Shown here one piece after another: positions 48,612-63,600 of a stretch of DNA of 64,000 bases; position 1 is the first letter of the stretch, and every line of letters begins with the position of its first letter. Under the pieces are notes generated by a model. It ran no database searches and was not told the origin of the DNA. It was given only the letters and a program-made list of their open reading frames with translations. Source of the DNA: Tomocerus qinae (lineage: Eukaryota; Arthropoda; Collembola; Entomobryomorpha; Tomoceridae); assembly GCA_020055645.1 (NCBI GenBank), contig CM034550.1:20039001-20103000 (forward strand). Reading direction: 5' to 3'. Both the position numbers and the translations under genes were made by a program.

Positions 48612-51600
48612 AAGCGAAAAAAGATGATATCTTACAATTTGTAAACAATCATAAACAGATAGAACAGAACTAAAACATTCAGAGGCAGACACACATAACG
48701 CTGTTGCACATCTGACTAGAAAAGTGAAGAAAAGCCCAGCATGGTCTATTACCAACAGCTGCAGATCAACTCTGCCTAATAAATGCACATTTACATTATA
48801 CGGACGAGATTGTAAAATGATTCATGGGATCTGACTTTGTCTGGCTTACTTGTTAATTACTACGAAACAACAAATTCGTTTTTTGTTTTCTTTGAAAGTG
48901 CCTTTTAGTTACATTGTAACTACTATACTTGCATATACCTTCGCTCAGTCAATTTTGTTGTTTTCCTATGGTTAAGTGTGTTACGAGATCCAACATAAGT
49001 ACAGTGTCAGTCTGTTAAGACGATTTTAAACATGTGCGTAAGTTTACTCAGACATGGTCCACTGACTTACATTTAAAAGAGCGCATTTGTTTTTGTTATA
49101 CAGTCCAGTGCTCTTTCTGTACGTAGACGCTCTTTCGCAATTCAACAAAATGAAAAATACCATCAAGTTTTATATGGGAGGGCATAAAAATACATTAGGG
49201 TAGAAGGTTACCAGTCTTCATAGGCAGTTTCAAATTGAATACACTGGGTTATCATTCTTAATCACGCTTGTGGATTTTAGGTCATTTTTACCAACAATTG
49301 ATTAATGTTTAATTTCCATACTACTTTAAGCCGGAATAACAATTTTTGTTTTCATAAAGGCTGAACTTTCTGAGCCACAATAATCTTTACCTGTTTGAAA
49401 TTAATATTTTCCTTTCTCAAAACTTATATTACTTCTTATGGATTCATACGACCAAAATTTCACGATTATTTAAGCAAATGTAATCTATTTATAGTATTAA
49501 TATTTAAATTGAAAAAGAAATAATTTATACAACGGAATTTTCTATTACTTGCGAAATAATTTTTTGCCATCCTGTTTTCGTTTTTACAATCCATTAGAAC
49601 TCAGTAGTTCATTAGGAGTATCTAATCGTTGTCTCATATCCCATGCATAGAGTATTCAAATAGAAAAGTGGAGGGATAACGTTATTTTATATCATTGGAT
49701 AGGACAAGGAGCATTAAACTACGTTTATTATCAAATGAATCGCCTAAAGACAAAACTTTAATTTACAATTTCTCAATTTCCAAATTGTGAGCTTCTAGTG
49801 GTATAAAGATATGAAAAATAGAAATTTGTAATGCTTAAAGTTGTATCTAGAGGAGATTCCCATTCATTGCAATATAGGGTAGAGAGACTCATCTTAATAT
49901 TTACGTTTACGGTACCCCGTATAAGTTGTGAGTGTAGGAAAAGCATGGAAAAGACTACAAGTAGAATCAAGTAAACACTAAAATCACGAATAAAGCCCAA
50001 AACGAGTCTTTTCGTGTATTAAATCGAATGCGACGAAACGAAGCGAAGCGTTGGTAAGGCAAGGCAGCCCAGGAAGAATTTAATGATAATAATTTAACCC
50101 GTCATCATTTACGTATTCACATCTCGACTCTCTACTCGTAAAAGCAAATCAACACACTAATGCAAAATGGTAAAGGAAAGCAGACAAAGACTCACACAGT
50201 AAAATGAAATAATGTTACTGTCTGATTGCTCGTAGTGCTTACTTAACTTTACATACATTCACCTCGCTATAATTTCACGACGGATAAATTTTGAATAAAC
50301 GAAAAGTTTACGTATATCACGTCTACAAGACATGAGAGGATATATCACATAAAAATAACTACACACATATGGAACAATAAAGATGAGACGAGTGACATAT
50401 ATTATCTACGTGTGCAGTTTTTTCACAAGAAAGTTTTTCACGAGCCAGTCTATACTTAGACTATTTACATTTGGTACAATTTTGAGAAAGCCTTCGAGAA
50501 AAAGATGAAGTAACGAGTCGGTGATAATAATGGGTCTGCAAGAATGCTATCTTTTGGTCTTCCTAATGAATAATGATATATTATCATCATCATTTCCCCT
50601 AGGAGCAAACCAAGCAGAGACAGCTTAACAAAAATCAGAGTATTTGTACCAGTAGAGTAGAGTAACAATCCTTCTGCACATTACTCTCTTGTTCTTTATG
50701 CGACTCAAAAAATAATAGATTACATTTCAACACTAACAATACACTTTGGCATGACAGGATTCCCTCGACTGTGTCATCCTGCTTTTCCTTCCTTCATGCA
50801 AAATATAAATGATAGACCAAATCTCTATTTTTCCTTTTACATATACAATGTCCAGGGATTCCTATATTAATTTACTAGGGATTGCAAATGTATTTGCTGT
50901 AGGGCAGTATGTATACATGACAATAGAGGCAGTCAAATATTTCACACATGAATCTCGACCATTGTCCTTGTCTAATCTCAAATTCGCTGTGTCTATTTCC
51001 TAAACCGCAATCAACAAAAAGTAGAAGGTTTAGGTTAAGACAAGTTAAGCCAGGCCATCAGAGAGAGAGGCTGGGCAATGAGATAGGCTAACTTATTGTG
51101 ACATTACACTATTAGTGTTAACTCTATGTTCGCATTAGCAGTCTTACAGTACAATTAGATAAATACAATGGAATTTCTATCCTAATACGTATATCATGTA
51201 GCTATACTTCAAGAAGCACTTTATATCTTTTATTACATTATATAGTAAAAATTCACGCTGATATTTGATTCACATCGCTTCACATCTCTCTCGTCGACTA
51301 TGCCAGACTCTATCCTCACCTAACAATCACATCAACCTATAAGGTAACAAATATTATAAAGTATAGTAGCTAAAACGTATTGTAGAACGTGTCTTTAAAA
51401 TTTCATTCCTATTTATGTACATATATACTTACACAACGTAATGATAGAGCTTATACAATGCATTACTCCTATTACTGCTAAAAGTGGAGATTATATTATG
51501 TAGATACCTGTGTCAGTGTAGAATGTGCAAAAGTGTGTTGCCATTATTGATAATGCTATGCTATGGCATGATTTTACACACAAAAGCTACAAACTATGAA

Positions 51601-54590
51601 TATAATCATACGTTTTGCTATCTATGAATTTATTCTCTACTATATTCATAGCAGCATCTAAAAACTAAAACCCTAATCTTTATATGACCATTGTGTTATG
51701 TTATATTTTTTTACACACATAGCCATAGCAAGCCAAACAAAACCAGACCAGTCCGTTTCGTTCCCAATCCAATACAAACTAATAAAACAGGGGTTAGTTA
51801 GTTAGTAGGTAAAGTAACTTAGCTCAGGTGTAATGTAGACGCTAATGTAATGCACTGGGCCTAACATAGATGCTAAAATGCAACCTAACAGCAAGAATAA
51901 TAACACATCCTAAAATTCTAACTACCAACTACCATATACTTACATATGGCATCGCACCGTATCATCGTGTCTCTCCTACGAAACTAAACGTAAAGGTAAC
52001 TCCAACAATCTCTCGTCTCAGCATCACTTACCATCATTCCATTTCCATCAACATTACCAATTTGTCTCTACTGCACTAAACTACACATACAGAGCAGGTG
52101 AATTCGAAAGCACGTTGTTCGATCCCACAATAAATATTCCATACACATTATCATGTACTACCAAATTCAGTTGACAATACTGCCTAGCTAGATATTTCTG
52201 TGCTGTTGTTTTTTGTAGGAGGATTTTTTTCAGTGGAAAAGTTAATATATCACAAAAAACGTGAGTTGCATCATTTATTCGTGTTTCCCATATTCTGGGG
52301 AAATTACCATCTGACTGCCAGCACGAGTAGTCAGTGAATATGAATATTCAATATTCATACACATTTACAAAATTATTCTACACTTGTATCACAGAATTAA
52401 TTTGGAATAAACCATAACTGTATACACAGCAGTATTAGTTGGGAAGTGTAATTAATTAGTAAGTACCTTACACAATTAAATTGAAAATAGAGAATGAGAA
52501 CTAAAATCATTGAGATTTTAGAGGAAAAACAAAAGTGTGGATAACCTAATTGTTCTATCAGTAAGTACATTGCAATGTAAAAGGAAAAAAGAGCAAACAA
52601 ACAAAAACAATGTGTACCTACATCTTCCCATCTAGTCCAAATGTACACATGAATTTATCTATAGCAAACAGCAGTACTGTAAAAAAAGCATTCCGTTGCT
52701 ATCTATAGCATAAAATTTTGTTAGGTAAATAATGCATAATATGTCGAGTGGAGTGTAGACAGGAGTACATGATTTTGTGTGTGGATTGACAGCTCTGTGT
52801 AAAGAATACCTATCTAAATGTTTAAAGTGGTTCACTATATACTTTTCTGATTGTGAGAAACTTCCTAGTGTATTTAAATAAAACTGTAAAAACAACCTTA
52901 ATAAACTGTGTTGTTTGTGAATTTGTGATGTGGGTACATAAACGATTTTTTTACAGTTGTATTATGTAAGAAGAGTATTTGAACAAGACAGTAATTTGCT
53001 ATGAGATAATCATAAGAAGTGAAGCCTGGAGAAGTAAAAGACAGTGCGGGGGGTTTTGTTCGTGGCTTATCTTTTTACATTTACATGGTTGTGTTTTGTG
53101 AGCTTACAATAGATTACGAATACATTAGCAATCTACACAGAGAATACACATCCTAAACCGCATTATAAATACAAACAGATTCATAGCATCATTACTTATC
53201 ATCCTTTTTCTTTGTAAGTGAATTTCAGGCTCCGTCACTATAGTCAATAATAACTGTCACATTCATTCCATTTATGAAGTTATACATACAAATTGAGTCA
53301 TATTTACCAAACACTTTGCATTACTATCTGCGATTACTAAGAATTCAGTAGTGATATGAATTTGGTAAATACAAACACAAAGATAATGTATAAGTAGGCA
53401 GAGACGAATAAATTATTAGTAGCTATGATGCGACTCTTTGCGGTTTTTCGGTCTCAGGGTGGAAAGAAATACTTGGGCAATAGCAGAGTGTAGTAGGAGA
53501 AAAAGTGACATTTGATCACAAAAGAGTAAGCGAAACGCCTTTTAAGAAAAACAGAAAATCAGTCATTTTCTCTATAATCCATGCCTTGTCTTCAATTAGA
53601 GGTTTAATCATACCCAAGTCAAGTGTACAGTTTTGCTGTGCTGTAATATTCTCTTCAATTTCATTTTACTATTTTTACATAGCCTATTGCATTACAGACA
53701 GATTGCAATAGAAGAGAGTTACAAATAGTACACTTTTAGGTATTACCATACCATACTTACCACCACAGCGTCAGACTTCAAGGCTTGCCAAGAGACAAGA
53801 GGAAAAAGTGATTTTGACACGAGCCACAAACTAACAAACACTCCTGTCTATACTTGCTGTCTAATAAAGTGTTCTGTGCATGTGTGCAAGTGAAAATGTG
53901 CAAGAAAAGAAGACATTAAAGGGAAGATAACCAGCCAAAACCCATAATAATCGACTTAAAATAGTCAAAAGATCTCTTCTATTATTACTACATCATGTAA
54001 GTCTCTTTTCAACAGCAAGAAAATCATAAAAAACTAATCTCCTCTACACAAGTACCCAAATCACAAACAATTTTTAATAGAGAGAGTTCCAAGCGTTACC
54101 CTAATCATATTCCTCACTATAACAAGTAACATTGCTATTTTCAACTCGACTCTGTGTTTTTTGGGAACTTGATATGAACATACAATGATACAATATTTAA
54201 AAAACAGTTCATAGAGAGATGGTACAACGGTATAATACAAGGTATATGTGTAGAGAGTTGTATCGTTGTATGATGGTATGAACTAATTGCAAACACCATA
54301 TCTGTTTTTATAGGGAAAATAAAGTAAATTAATTTCCCCGATATTGCTGATTGACTCTGCAATATTCAAAAAAACAAATTAAATTACATTTTCTTCAAGT
54401 CAGGGAAACTCTGGAAATTGTACAGCCTTTCTTCATGATCTGAAGAATTCTTTATAATATGTAAATTGTAACTTTCAAGAAACGGGCTATCAAAGTATTG
54501 ACTATGTTTCTTAATTAATCTTGATAAAGTTAGAGAATCTATAAGTAAACCTGCGAATTATTTTATTGAACCGTAGATTTGTTTTGATAG
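48612..54590. other. Gene-free AT-rich stretch
   Basis: Many short open frames on both strands have no recognisable feature. It contains the degraded repeat copy near 49505. The promoter and any non-coding first exon of the PH-domain gene should lie in its last part but could not be placed. Confidence 0.45.
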
Positions 54591-54659
54591 GGGATGCAAT
54601 TTGTAAACAGTAAATTATTAATTTTTAAATCTGAATCTGATTGTTTAGATTTGGCAATA

Positions 54660-57600
54660 ATGGAGGAAGAAGACGACATTAAATTAAGGGATGAAAAGAT
54701 GGATGCAGAAAATGACACGGATGCGGATGATGAAATGTGCGTGAACGAGGACTGCAATAGCAGCGGAGAGACGGCGATTGTTTCAGATTCTGAGAATAAA
54801 GAAAAGGAAACAGGGAGCCAAAGTGATAGTTATGAGAATATTTCTACACACAATGAAAAGTACACAAAAAAGACAACAAAACTAATAGAAAAACAACCCA
54901 CAAATTTCAAGCCTAAACCTGTCAGATCTTTTTCATCACAATCAGCCAGCACGACGTTAACGTCATCGTTGGTGGGCATGCAGAATGGGAAGAAAAGTTC
55001 CGTATCCGCTTCTCAAGATTTCTCTCAAACCGAGGCCGTTAGACTTACCGGCTACATGGAGAAGAGATCAAAAATGGTTAGTTTCATTTATTTTATAACT
55101 ACCCAACCAAACCCATACTTAAATTAGAAAATTGACCTTAAGGCATTGGAAACCAGTAGAATTGCAAATAATCTAGTAATTGACAAACAATACATACGTC
55201 GATTTAATCAAACCTGAGTAAACAGTAACAGAGGGTAGGTCAATCAATATAATTATACTGCAATGACTAGGAAGGGACTTTTTTCTAGCAAGTTGTATAT
55301 TGGTCTAAGAGTCAGCTGTTTATGCACTTTAGTTTGTAATAAGTCGTTAAATAGTTATAGCACAAGCTTTCATCTATGACACTAACAAGTGTACATTAGG
55401 CCATTACACACAAATGTTAGGCTTGGATTGTTTTTACTTTTGTAATTGCAAGGAGACGACAGATTGCATCTTAATTTAACATTTATCTTTTAGTACTATC
55501 AATATAATCTGGTTATGATTGACAAGTTCGTGATTTGAGGGGTGAGTAAGTGCAGGTCGACCTAAACTAGTTCAAATGCCTTGCGAAATATATTTTGATG
55601 ACCTTGCCTTGCCCAGGTTAAAGATATATCTTTACTCTGTCCTACCTTTGAACTGCATATGCATTGTTTATGTATTACAATAATAACATACTGCCACTTA
55701 TGCTATGTAGTAGCTAATTCTCATGATTACGCTGCTTAATAAGACACAAGAGCAGGTAATTGCTGCTGTAACTATAAATTATTTATTGAGTTATACTTGC
55801 ACTATGCACTCATACAATATCCATCTATTCCACTTTCTTTATCTCTTCTCAACTTGGCTAACTAATAATACGACATTATTCGCCAGATCCATCAAAAGAT
55901 ATTTTAATTGAGACAAATGCACTTATGGTTGCTATAAAATCCTTGCCAATTGTTGTCCGTTTTAAAAACATGCTAGAAAAGTTGTCATTTTTACCAAGAG
56001 TTATTTATGTAAATCTCAATTGGTACATTCTAAGACAAGTTCGCCCTACTGAACGAATTACTACTTATAACTTCAAGATTCGTGTATAACATGATTTATA
56101 TAGCTAAATAATAATAGTGTATGTCTTCCAGATGGACAATACAATAAAATAAGTTACTTTTTTCATCTGTATGTATTCCCTACTTTAATGACAAAAGAAC
56201 TCGTGATGTAGCCAATTCAACAGACCTATAGAAAAGTTAAATTGTGAAAAGAAGTGAGAAGAGTGATCATGCATGCATGAATGTCATGTGTATGCGTAAA
56301 GTATTTTGTTGTCTAAATTGCAATCAGTACACTCCACTACAATTCGTAAAATAGAATCTTAACCTCAAATAAATTCTGCATTCAGATTTCGTGAATGTAT
56401 GCTATGCTTATTAAATATAAAATAAGTTGTAACTTAATATCAGGATGAATGTACCCATTACATACGGACAAACAGCTGCAACATCTACTACGGTATTGTA
56501 TTATTATTGCTACATTTCTCTTGAATTAGGAGCCCAACACCCAACTCTGCTTACCTAAGGACATAAATTAATCATTTAATTTGGATTTCTTTCTACTTTT
56601 TTTGCCAATTCGTGCACTGCATATGTATTTATACTACAAATACCGCAAAGTATAGGTAGGACTGGTTAAAAAAGAAGTACACAATTAGGTATGATACTTA
56701 TTTACATGTCTCAATCACAGGATTTGGTAATAATATATTATTAGCCGCATTTAGATCACAGAATTCTGAACTGAATTTCGAAATTCGTCATTATTTATTT
56801 AGTTGAGTTATGTGTTCCATTTTTAAAATAATACAGATACTAATACATACCTATATCTTATTACAAGATTTTGCTAAATGCATACCTGAAAGCCCTATGC
56901 AAATAGACAAATGGTACATTTTATATTATTAATGTATAAAATAGGTATATCGTTGCACAAAATTTTAACATTCTTAAAATTTGATTCGATCCCACCACTT
57001 GTACCTATTTTTGCAAAGTGTTTAGGTATTTTGTTATTGTATAAATAGCTAAATAGTTTTTACAGTCAGAGGAGTAGTTGAATGAGAGAAAACCAACAAG
57101 CAGATACATTGCACCTTTTAAATGCATAAAGGCGTCAGCCAAAGTCTGGTAATTTGGCGAACACTTGTGTCCGTGGTGTGATGTGCTCCTACATAAAATG
57201 CCAGCAATTTTCTACTCCAAAGGTATCAAAACTGACTCATATCATGAACCAGTCTGCTAAATAACACTTAAGTCAAATCACACTTTAGATTTATTATTAT
57301 TACAGAACAGTAGCATTAAAATTAAATGACCTTTTCATTTGTACTATGTTTATGGATCATACTTTGTGTATTTGATTTAGGAGAGAGCTTTAAAAGCAAT
57401 CAAGTTTTATTAACTAACTTTTATATTCAGTTTTCATGCTGCTATTTTAAATGTCAAAATGAAACGCAGTAGAAATGCACAGGACAAAGTACAAAGCTTA
57501 ATTCATCAATTCAAACCAATTTTTGCTAATTTTTAAAAGGATTTTTTAGCACAGCCACCAAGCTGTCCAAATAATTACATCAATTGATGTATATTAAAAG

Positions 57601-60600
57601 ACGTATTCAAAATTATTATGAAAATTATAAAAATGAAGGGTACTTACAGTCTATTTTGATAAATTGAATATTTAGCAGTAGCTTACTAAGCTTATTTGCA
57701 TTTTGACACTTTATACTGTTGGTGTTAGAATCTATTGTTTGTAACGATACCAAATTTTACATGCATCAAAGTATCAACTAATATTTAGGTATAGTACTAT
57801 GCACTGTAATTGTAATTTAAGCCGTATATTATGCACTTACATATGTGAATGCGAGTAAAGCTGAATGTTAAACTTAATTTAATTTTGCCATCGCATCGTG
57901 ACTCGCGAAATCATAATGCGATAGAAGAAACCGACAGACAGACGCCCTTAATCGAACTATAGCTAATGGAATGCATTAATTTTTGTTTTGTTACAATATT
58001 CTACATTGGACTTATAAATATTTTGCTTGTAAAGTGTGTTAGGAGCAGTTTAATATATTTAGTCTTGTAAATCAAGTGTACACACCTAATCTCATTCTCA
58101 ACTATAATATGATCATTCAGCATAATGTAGTAAATGCATAGGATAATATTAATATAGGAAATTGTGCCTGTAGGAGCCAAACCCTGTCTACAGGCAAATG
58201 ACTGATATCGACAGAGTTAATTTTTGCTTGTATATTCCTGCTAATAGTAGTAGAGAGTGAATAGTCGATAGCAAATATTAAGTTGGTCTATTTGTGTTGG
58301 TTTGGAGTTTGTACGGAAGAATAAAGAGCAGTGGAATGGCAAGCTTTGACTATCTCTCATGGTTTCTATTCAATTCCATCTGGTTCCCCTTTCTATTCCA
58401 CTTGGTCTGACAAACTTGAAATGTTTGCAGATTAACTACAATAAACGAGGCTACGTTGGTGAAATAAAACATAACTTATTTATTTACTCTAGACAAGACA
58501 GACCAGAACTGAAACTGAAAAAATTCTATACCGAGATATTTTACCTTTGTTTTACCTGTATAGTCTTATAGAATATGCTTACACAGTTACAATATTTATG
58601 TTTTGTTTATATGCGCAAGGCTATTGAAAACTAAGCAATTAGTGAAGTGAAAATGTTAAAGAAAGGAAGTAGAACACCTTAGAACAGTGCAAAATTGCCG
58701 TATCATTTGCCAAATGTAAGATATACGCTTGCGGTAGGAAGGAGTCGAACCTCAGGATTTGTAGTGTTGACATTAGTATACAAGTAGACAGTCAACATTA
58801 AGATTTTAGTTCAAATTGTAACAGAGAGCGAAAAGTAAAAGCATAAAAATATGAATCAAATCAACAACCTTGAAAGTCGGAAGTTAAAGTTGGATTATTA
58901 AAGAAGGCGAGTGGCTAATAAACCTGCAGGGGACATATTGACAGGTACTTTGCAAGCAAACACTGTAAATGTTTGAACTTGTTCTACTAAATACAAACCA
59001 GAAACTACATCAGGATAATTATAAAGGAAAGAATGCAAAAATAACAATGCACGCAAGGTGCATACAAATGAATAATGTGTCTACTACTACAATAATGTGC
59101 ATTGTATACCTAATTCGATCAAGTTTTTAAAGGCAATACCAAATCAATATTATATTACAGTTAAACCCACTTTATACCATTTCTACCTCATCTGATGCTA
59201 TTAAGTAGTAGAGATACATAATACAGTAATCATTTTTGATTTTGGGTTAGCAAATGAAACATTCTTATGTTATATATTATTCCATTTGTAGTTTTGTAGT
59301 TGGGTGGGTTTTTGTGAAGATAATGAGGGTGCACATTGACTACAGGCTAGATGTAACTCACTTAACGTTACACTTCTGATCAGTGAAATATTGAATGTAC
59401 TTTGCTATTTTATCTTGCTTCGATTATACATATTAGTCATTTCCACATTCAAGTGTGATCTACTATTGGGGTATAGATTGTAATTGTCCCAATTCAGAAC
59501 ATCAGTCGTAGTTACTAACGGAAAGCTTTTGTTTCACAGGATTAAATGAAGCATTGAGAATTGGATATTACCGTCGTATACTCCGCATGTAATTCTCGTA
59601 TCGCATTGTAACATCTATTTATCAGTCAGGAGATACAAAAGGCAAAACTATGTCAGCCTTTATTACAATGAATGATAAATAATAAAAATGCAGATAAATA
59701 CTGTGTAATAACAGACATAGAATGTCCAATGGAGTAAACGAATGAAAAACACCAACCTACAAACAATGCAATCAACGATCTCATTATTACCGTAATAAAA
59801 CGCAGGAGATGAGGATGCGTTAGTACTAACTAATCCGTTATGTGCTATGAATGTGCGTACAGAGTCGTTACTTTTTTTATGAAATAATATACTTTTATAA
59901 GACGTTACTTGGAAGATAGATACCTACTTTTACATACGTGAAATATTTACGGGAATGATTTGAAAACTATTGAGCATTGAATAAATTGAGATGTATTTAT
60001 TTTAGTGCCTAAATCCATACTTGTAAAGACATTGAAATTAAAGATTCAATATTTCAATTCAACTTTTGAGACAACTTTGTTATACAAAAGAAAACATTGC
60101 TGGAAATCCTCATTTTAATTAGACTGTATAACATTCAGCTGATTGTACGGGGACCACCTCTGATTTGAAACGGAATCTGTTATAGTATTTCGGCAGGGTT
60201 CATACGAATCCCCAGATCATATGTCACTATGCACAATTATTGCAGTAGGTACCTTGCCCTATGATGATAGTAAAACACTAACTGCTTTGTATCTATTGCG
60301 TACTACTTACTACGACTACAATTCTGCTTATTAATAGCAAAGCTAAGCAAATGAAGGGGGCTCGGTATGATGGGTATTAATATTAGTGTAGAGTATACGT
60401 AGAGATCTTATTTCTGAAGCAGAGTTTCCTATGGTTGTCGTTTTTATTGATATCCTAATTTAGAAGTTTGTCATCTGTTCTTGTAACTTTTTCTACTCAC
60501 AGTTTTTTCCTTGTTGAGATAGAATGATCTTTTTCTCAACGTAATGCGTAACTGGTAACTCAAGTGAACAGACAAGATAACTTGCCTTAGCTCTAATAAA

Positions 60601-63600
60601 AGTAATGCATATATCTTACACGCGTTCCCCAATAATACTAAGCTAGTTTTACATACTATGTATCAGTTAAAAGCTATTGTAGCTATAAGTTGTCATAAAT
60701 TATAGAAATGCACATCTTACACAAAAAGATAGCACAGTTTTATTTCGTTTATTAGTCTGCCTTGATTTTGGGTTTACTCTATATACAATTTTTCCATTTT
60801 ACTACAACTTACAATAGAGTAATATGTAGTACAATTCTTGCGAGTAGTAGTATTTAAGGATTGGTATTAGCTTCATGGCCAATATTATAGCTACAATGTT
60901 ATGGCTTGTATTGTAGTCGATAAAGTTTTCACACTAGTGAGCCTGACGGTTTTATGTGATATGTATATGATGTGATAATTGAGCATTTCCCCTAGATATG
61001 TATTTTGGCTTTATAGCTTAAGTGATGCAGAACTAGTCATGTCCACACATAAAGTGATGTACTAAATCCCTTTTACACAATATGAGACGTAGTTTATTAT
61101 AAGACAGAGTCTGTCAGACTCACGACGGACTGACAGTGACAGGGCAACTGAAATGAAGTCACATACAGAGAAAAGAAAAATGAATCACGGAACATCTGCA
61201 TCTCTCTTCTGTTTAGTGTCGCTCACAGCTTATGAGTACTATCTACTTGTAAAGTGTTTCCTTCTCCGTCTCAGCATGGCAAGTTGCATTCGCAATCCCA
61301 TTTATGTGCATTCTGTAGTTATCTTCATTTAATCTCCACATCTTTTCCATTATAATTCTTTTATTCTTTTCATGTGCAATAATGACAGAACACTGTTAGT
61401 AAATCATACAAAACGTTGCGACTTCCGTTGACAGCCTAATTATCAATTAACTACTAATCGCATTTGATTTCTCCCTTTCTGTGTCTATTTATAACATTGT
61501 TAATGTGTGTAAACAACTGAATTTATGATGTGTAGACTCTTTATTGCAAGATTAATCAAAGCAAGATTGAAATTTAAAAGGTTGTGTTTAATTCCACATA
61601 AAGTGGTTTGTGTTTATTAGACTGGGCTTATGAACCGACCGGTGTATGATCAAAGTATGAAGTGAATTCGTTACGTTTGGTATACCTTCGTATAGCAATT
61701 AGTTATTGTTTATCATCGCTTAAACATGGCCTGAATTACCTGACTATTACTACTAAAGTTATAATTATTCTCATGTGTGCAGAAAAACTTGATAGACCTA
61801 GGTGATAAACTTTTCTGTGTAATTGGTTTAATTTCTGCCTGAAATATCATCTCTGCAGTAATATTCCTCAGAAATTCTTAGTCAGAATATTGAAATGTGG
61901 ATAGAGACCTACACAGTGTATTTAGGTAATGTCGATATGGATTCCTAAACTGCTGGTGTTTGTTATTGTATGTATAATAACAGGAAATCGTGTTTATGCA
62001 AAAGATGTATAAAATTGGTATGATTTGTTTCTAGTTGGGGTGGAAGAAGTTCTGGTGTGTGTTGGACGGACGATTACTTACGTACTACAAATCCAAGTCT
62101 GAATATGAGTCTCTCTCCGCATGCTGCGGCTCAATTAATTTAGGCATCGCTTCGACAGTTCGTCCCATACAAATTAGAGGCTGTAAAGGATTTCCTCTTC
62201 AAATTGTCACGAGAACTCAAGTGTATTACTTGGTAAGTTGTGTTATTTTTATATGAAGACTGCACTGAATCCTAAATAAACTCTGATGTGGACACTATAG
62301 ATGCAATAGATATTAATTGTAGCAGTTACATGCATTAACTACTAATAATACTTGATGTAGGACGGAATTGGAAGAATAAACTGTAATTATATGCTTCAGT
62401 ACTTGGATAGAAGTATAAAGATATAGAAAATGAGAATTAATAATGTGATAAAATACTTTATTATTTACACAGAGATCGTTAGACAAAGCAACATCAGATC
62501 ACTGGCTAATAGCAATTCAAGAAGCAGCATCATCCTGCCCTAAACTATCATTTCCCGTTTGGACAGACCCAGGAAAACAGTTTTTCCGCTATTCTTTTGC
62601 TGCCTTGTCACAATGGGTAAGTTTTAACTGTCTTATTATTATACAACTATTACTCAAAAAATGTGACTCAATACTAGATCACTTATTACGCAATTACATT
62701 TGTTTTTTGTAAACACTCTGCTGTAAGTAGTGATATAGTATTGACATAATAACAGTAAATAAATATAACAAAACAATGCAATCAATGGGCAGTAAATTAA
62801 TGTAAATTTTCCTTTTGTTTTGTAATACATTTTCTATAGTCTCTAAACACTTCTACTGACGATATAAGCTCCACCCTAAACCACATGCCACCATATATGA
62901 AGAATGACAGACCACAGCCTTTAATGCAAAAGTGTCATAGTTTTACTTCCCTCCAGTCCCCTGTGGTTAATTGTGTTGGCAAGTTATCCTCCAAAGACGA
63001 TAGTGGCAATGATGGTGCTAACGGTTCATTTCGTCGAAGGAATATTACAAATTCTAATTCAATCGATCCCGTCAGTAATGGAAAAGTGCGTCACTCTACT
63101 TCCATGTTAGCTCTAGAATCCTCTCCGCAAGCTGGTGAACTTAAAAGAGAATTATCTAGAAAATTGTCCGTTGGATCTACAATGGCTGAGAAAACTGACA
63201 TTTTGATTGAAAGTTTTAACAAAGACTCTCCCGCAGTGAAAAATAGCGACGTAGATAACAATGAAGAGGACGATAATGGGTCTCACCACTACGACGAAAT
63301 TTTAGATTTCGAAGGAACAAATTATGAACCTTGTGGCAAGGAGGAAAATAACGGAGGTGATACCGATATCTACGAACAAGTGGAAGCTGTAGATGACCCA
63401 TGGGAAAAACTTGACGCTAAGAAAATTGATTTGAAAGTCGAGAAACGGAGCAATGGGACTTCACAGTTACGCGGGTGTCCCAATAGGAATTCCTTAGTAT
63501 CCATTTCAGAAGCCCCTGAAGATGTTCACAATAGCAAAGGGAAGAACTTGGAGACTATTCCAGAGAATAAAGCACATTGGAAAAATGTATCATTTAAAGG

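Noticed and set aside
58728..58775. tRNA T-arm-like sequence on the minus strand (GAGGTTCGACTCC)
   Set aside because: The stem pairs poorly and no acceptor, D or anticodon arm can be drawn around it.
61100..61145. GTCTGTCAG/CTGACAG imperfect inverted repeats
   Set aside because: The arms are short and imperfect, with no flanking duplication or linked gene.
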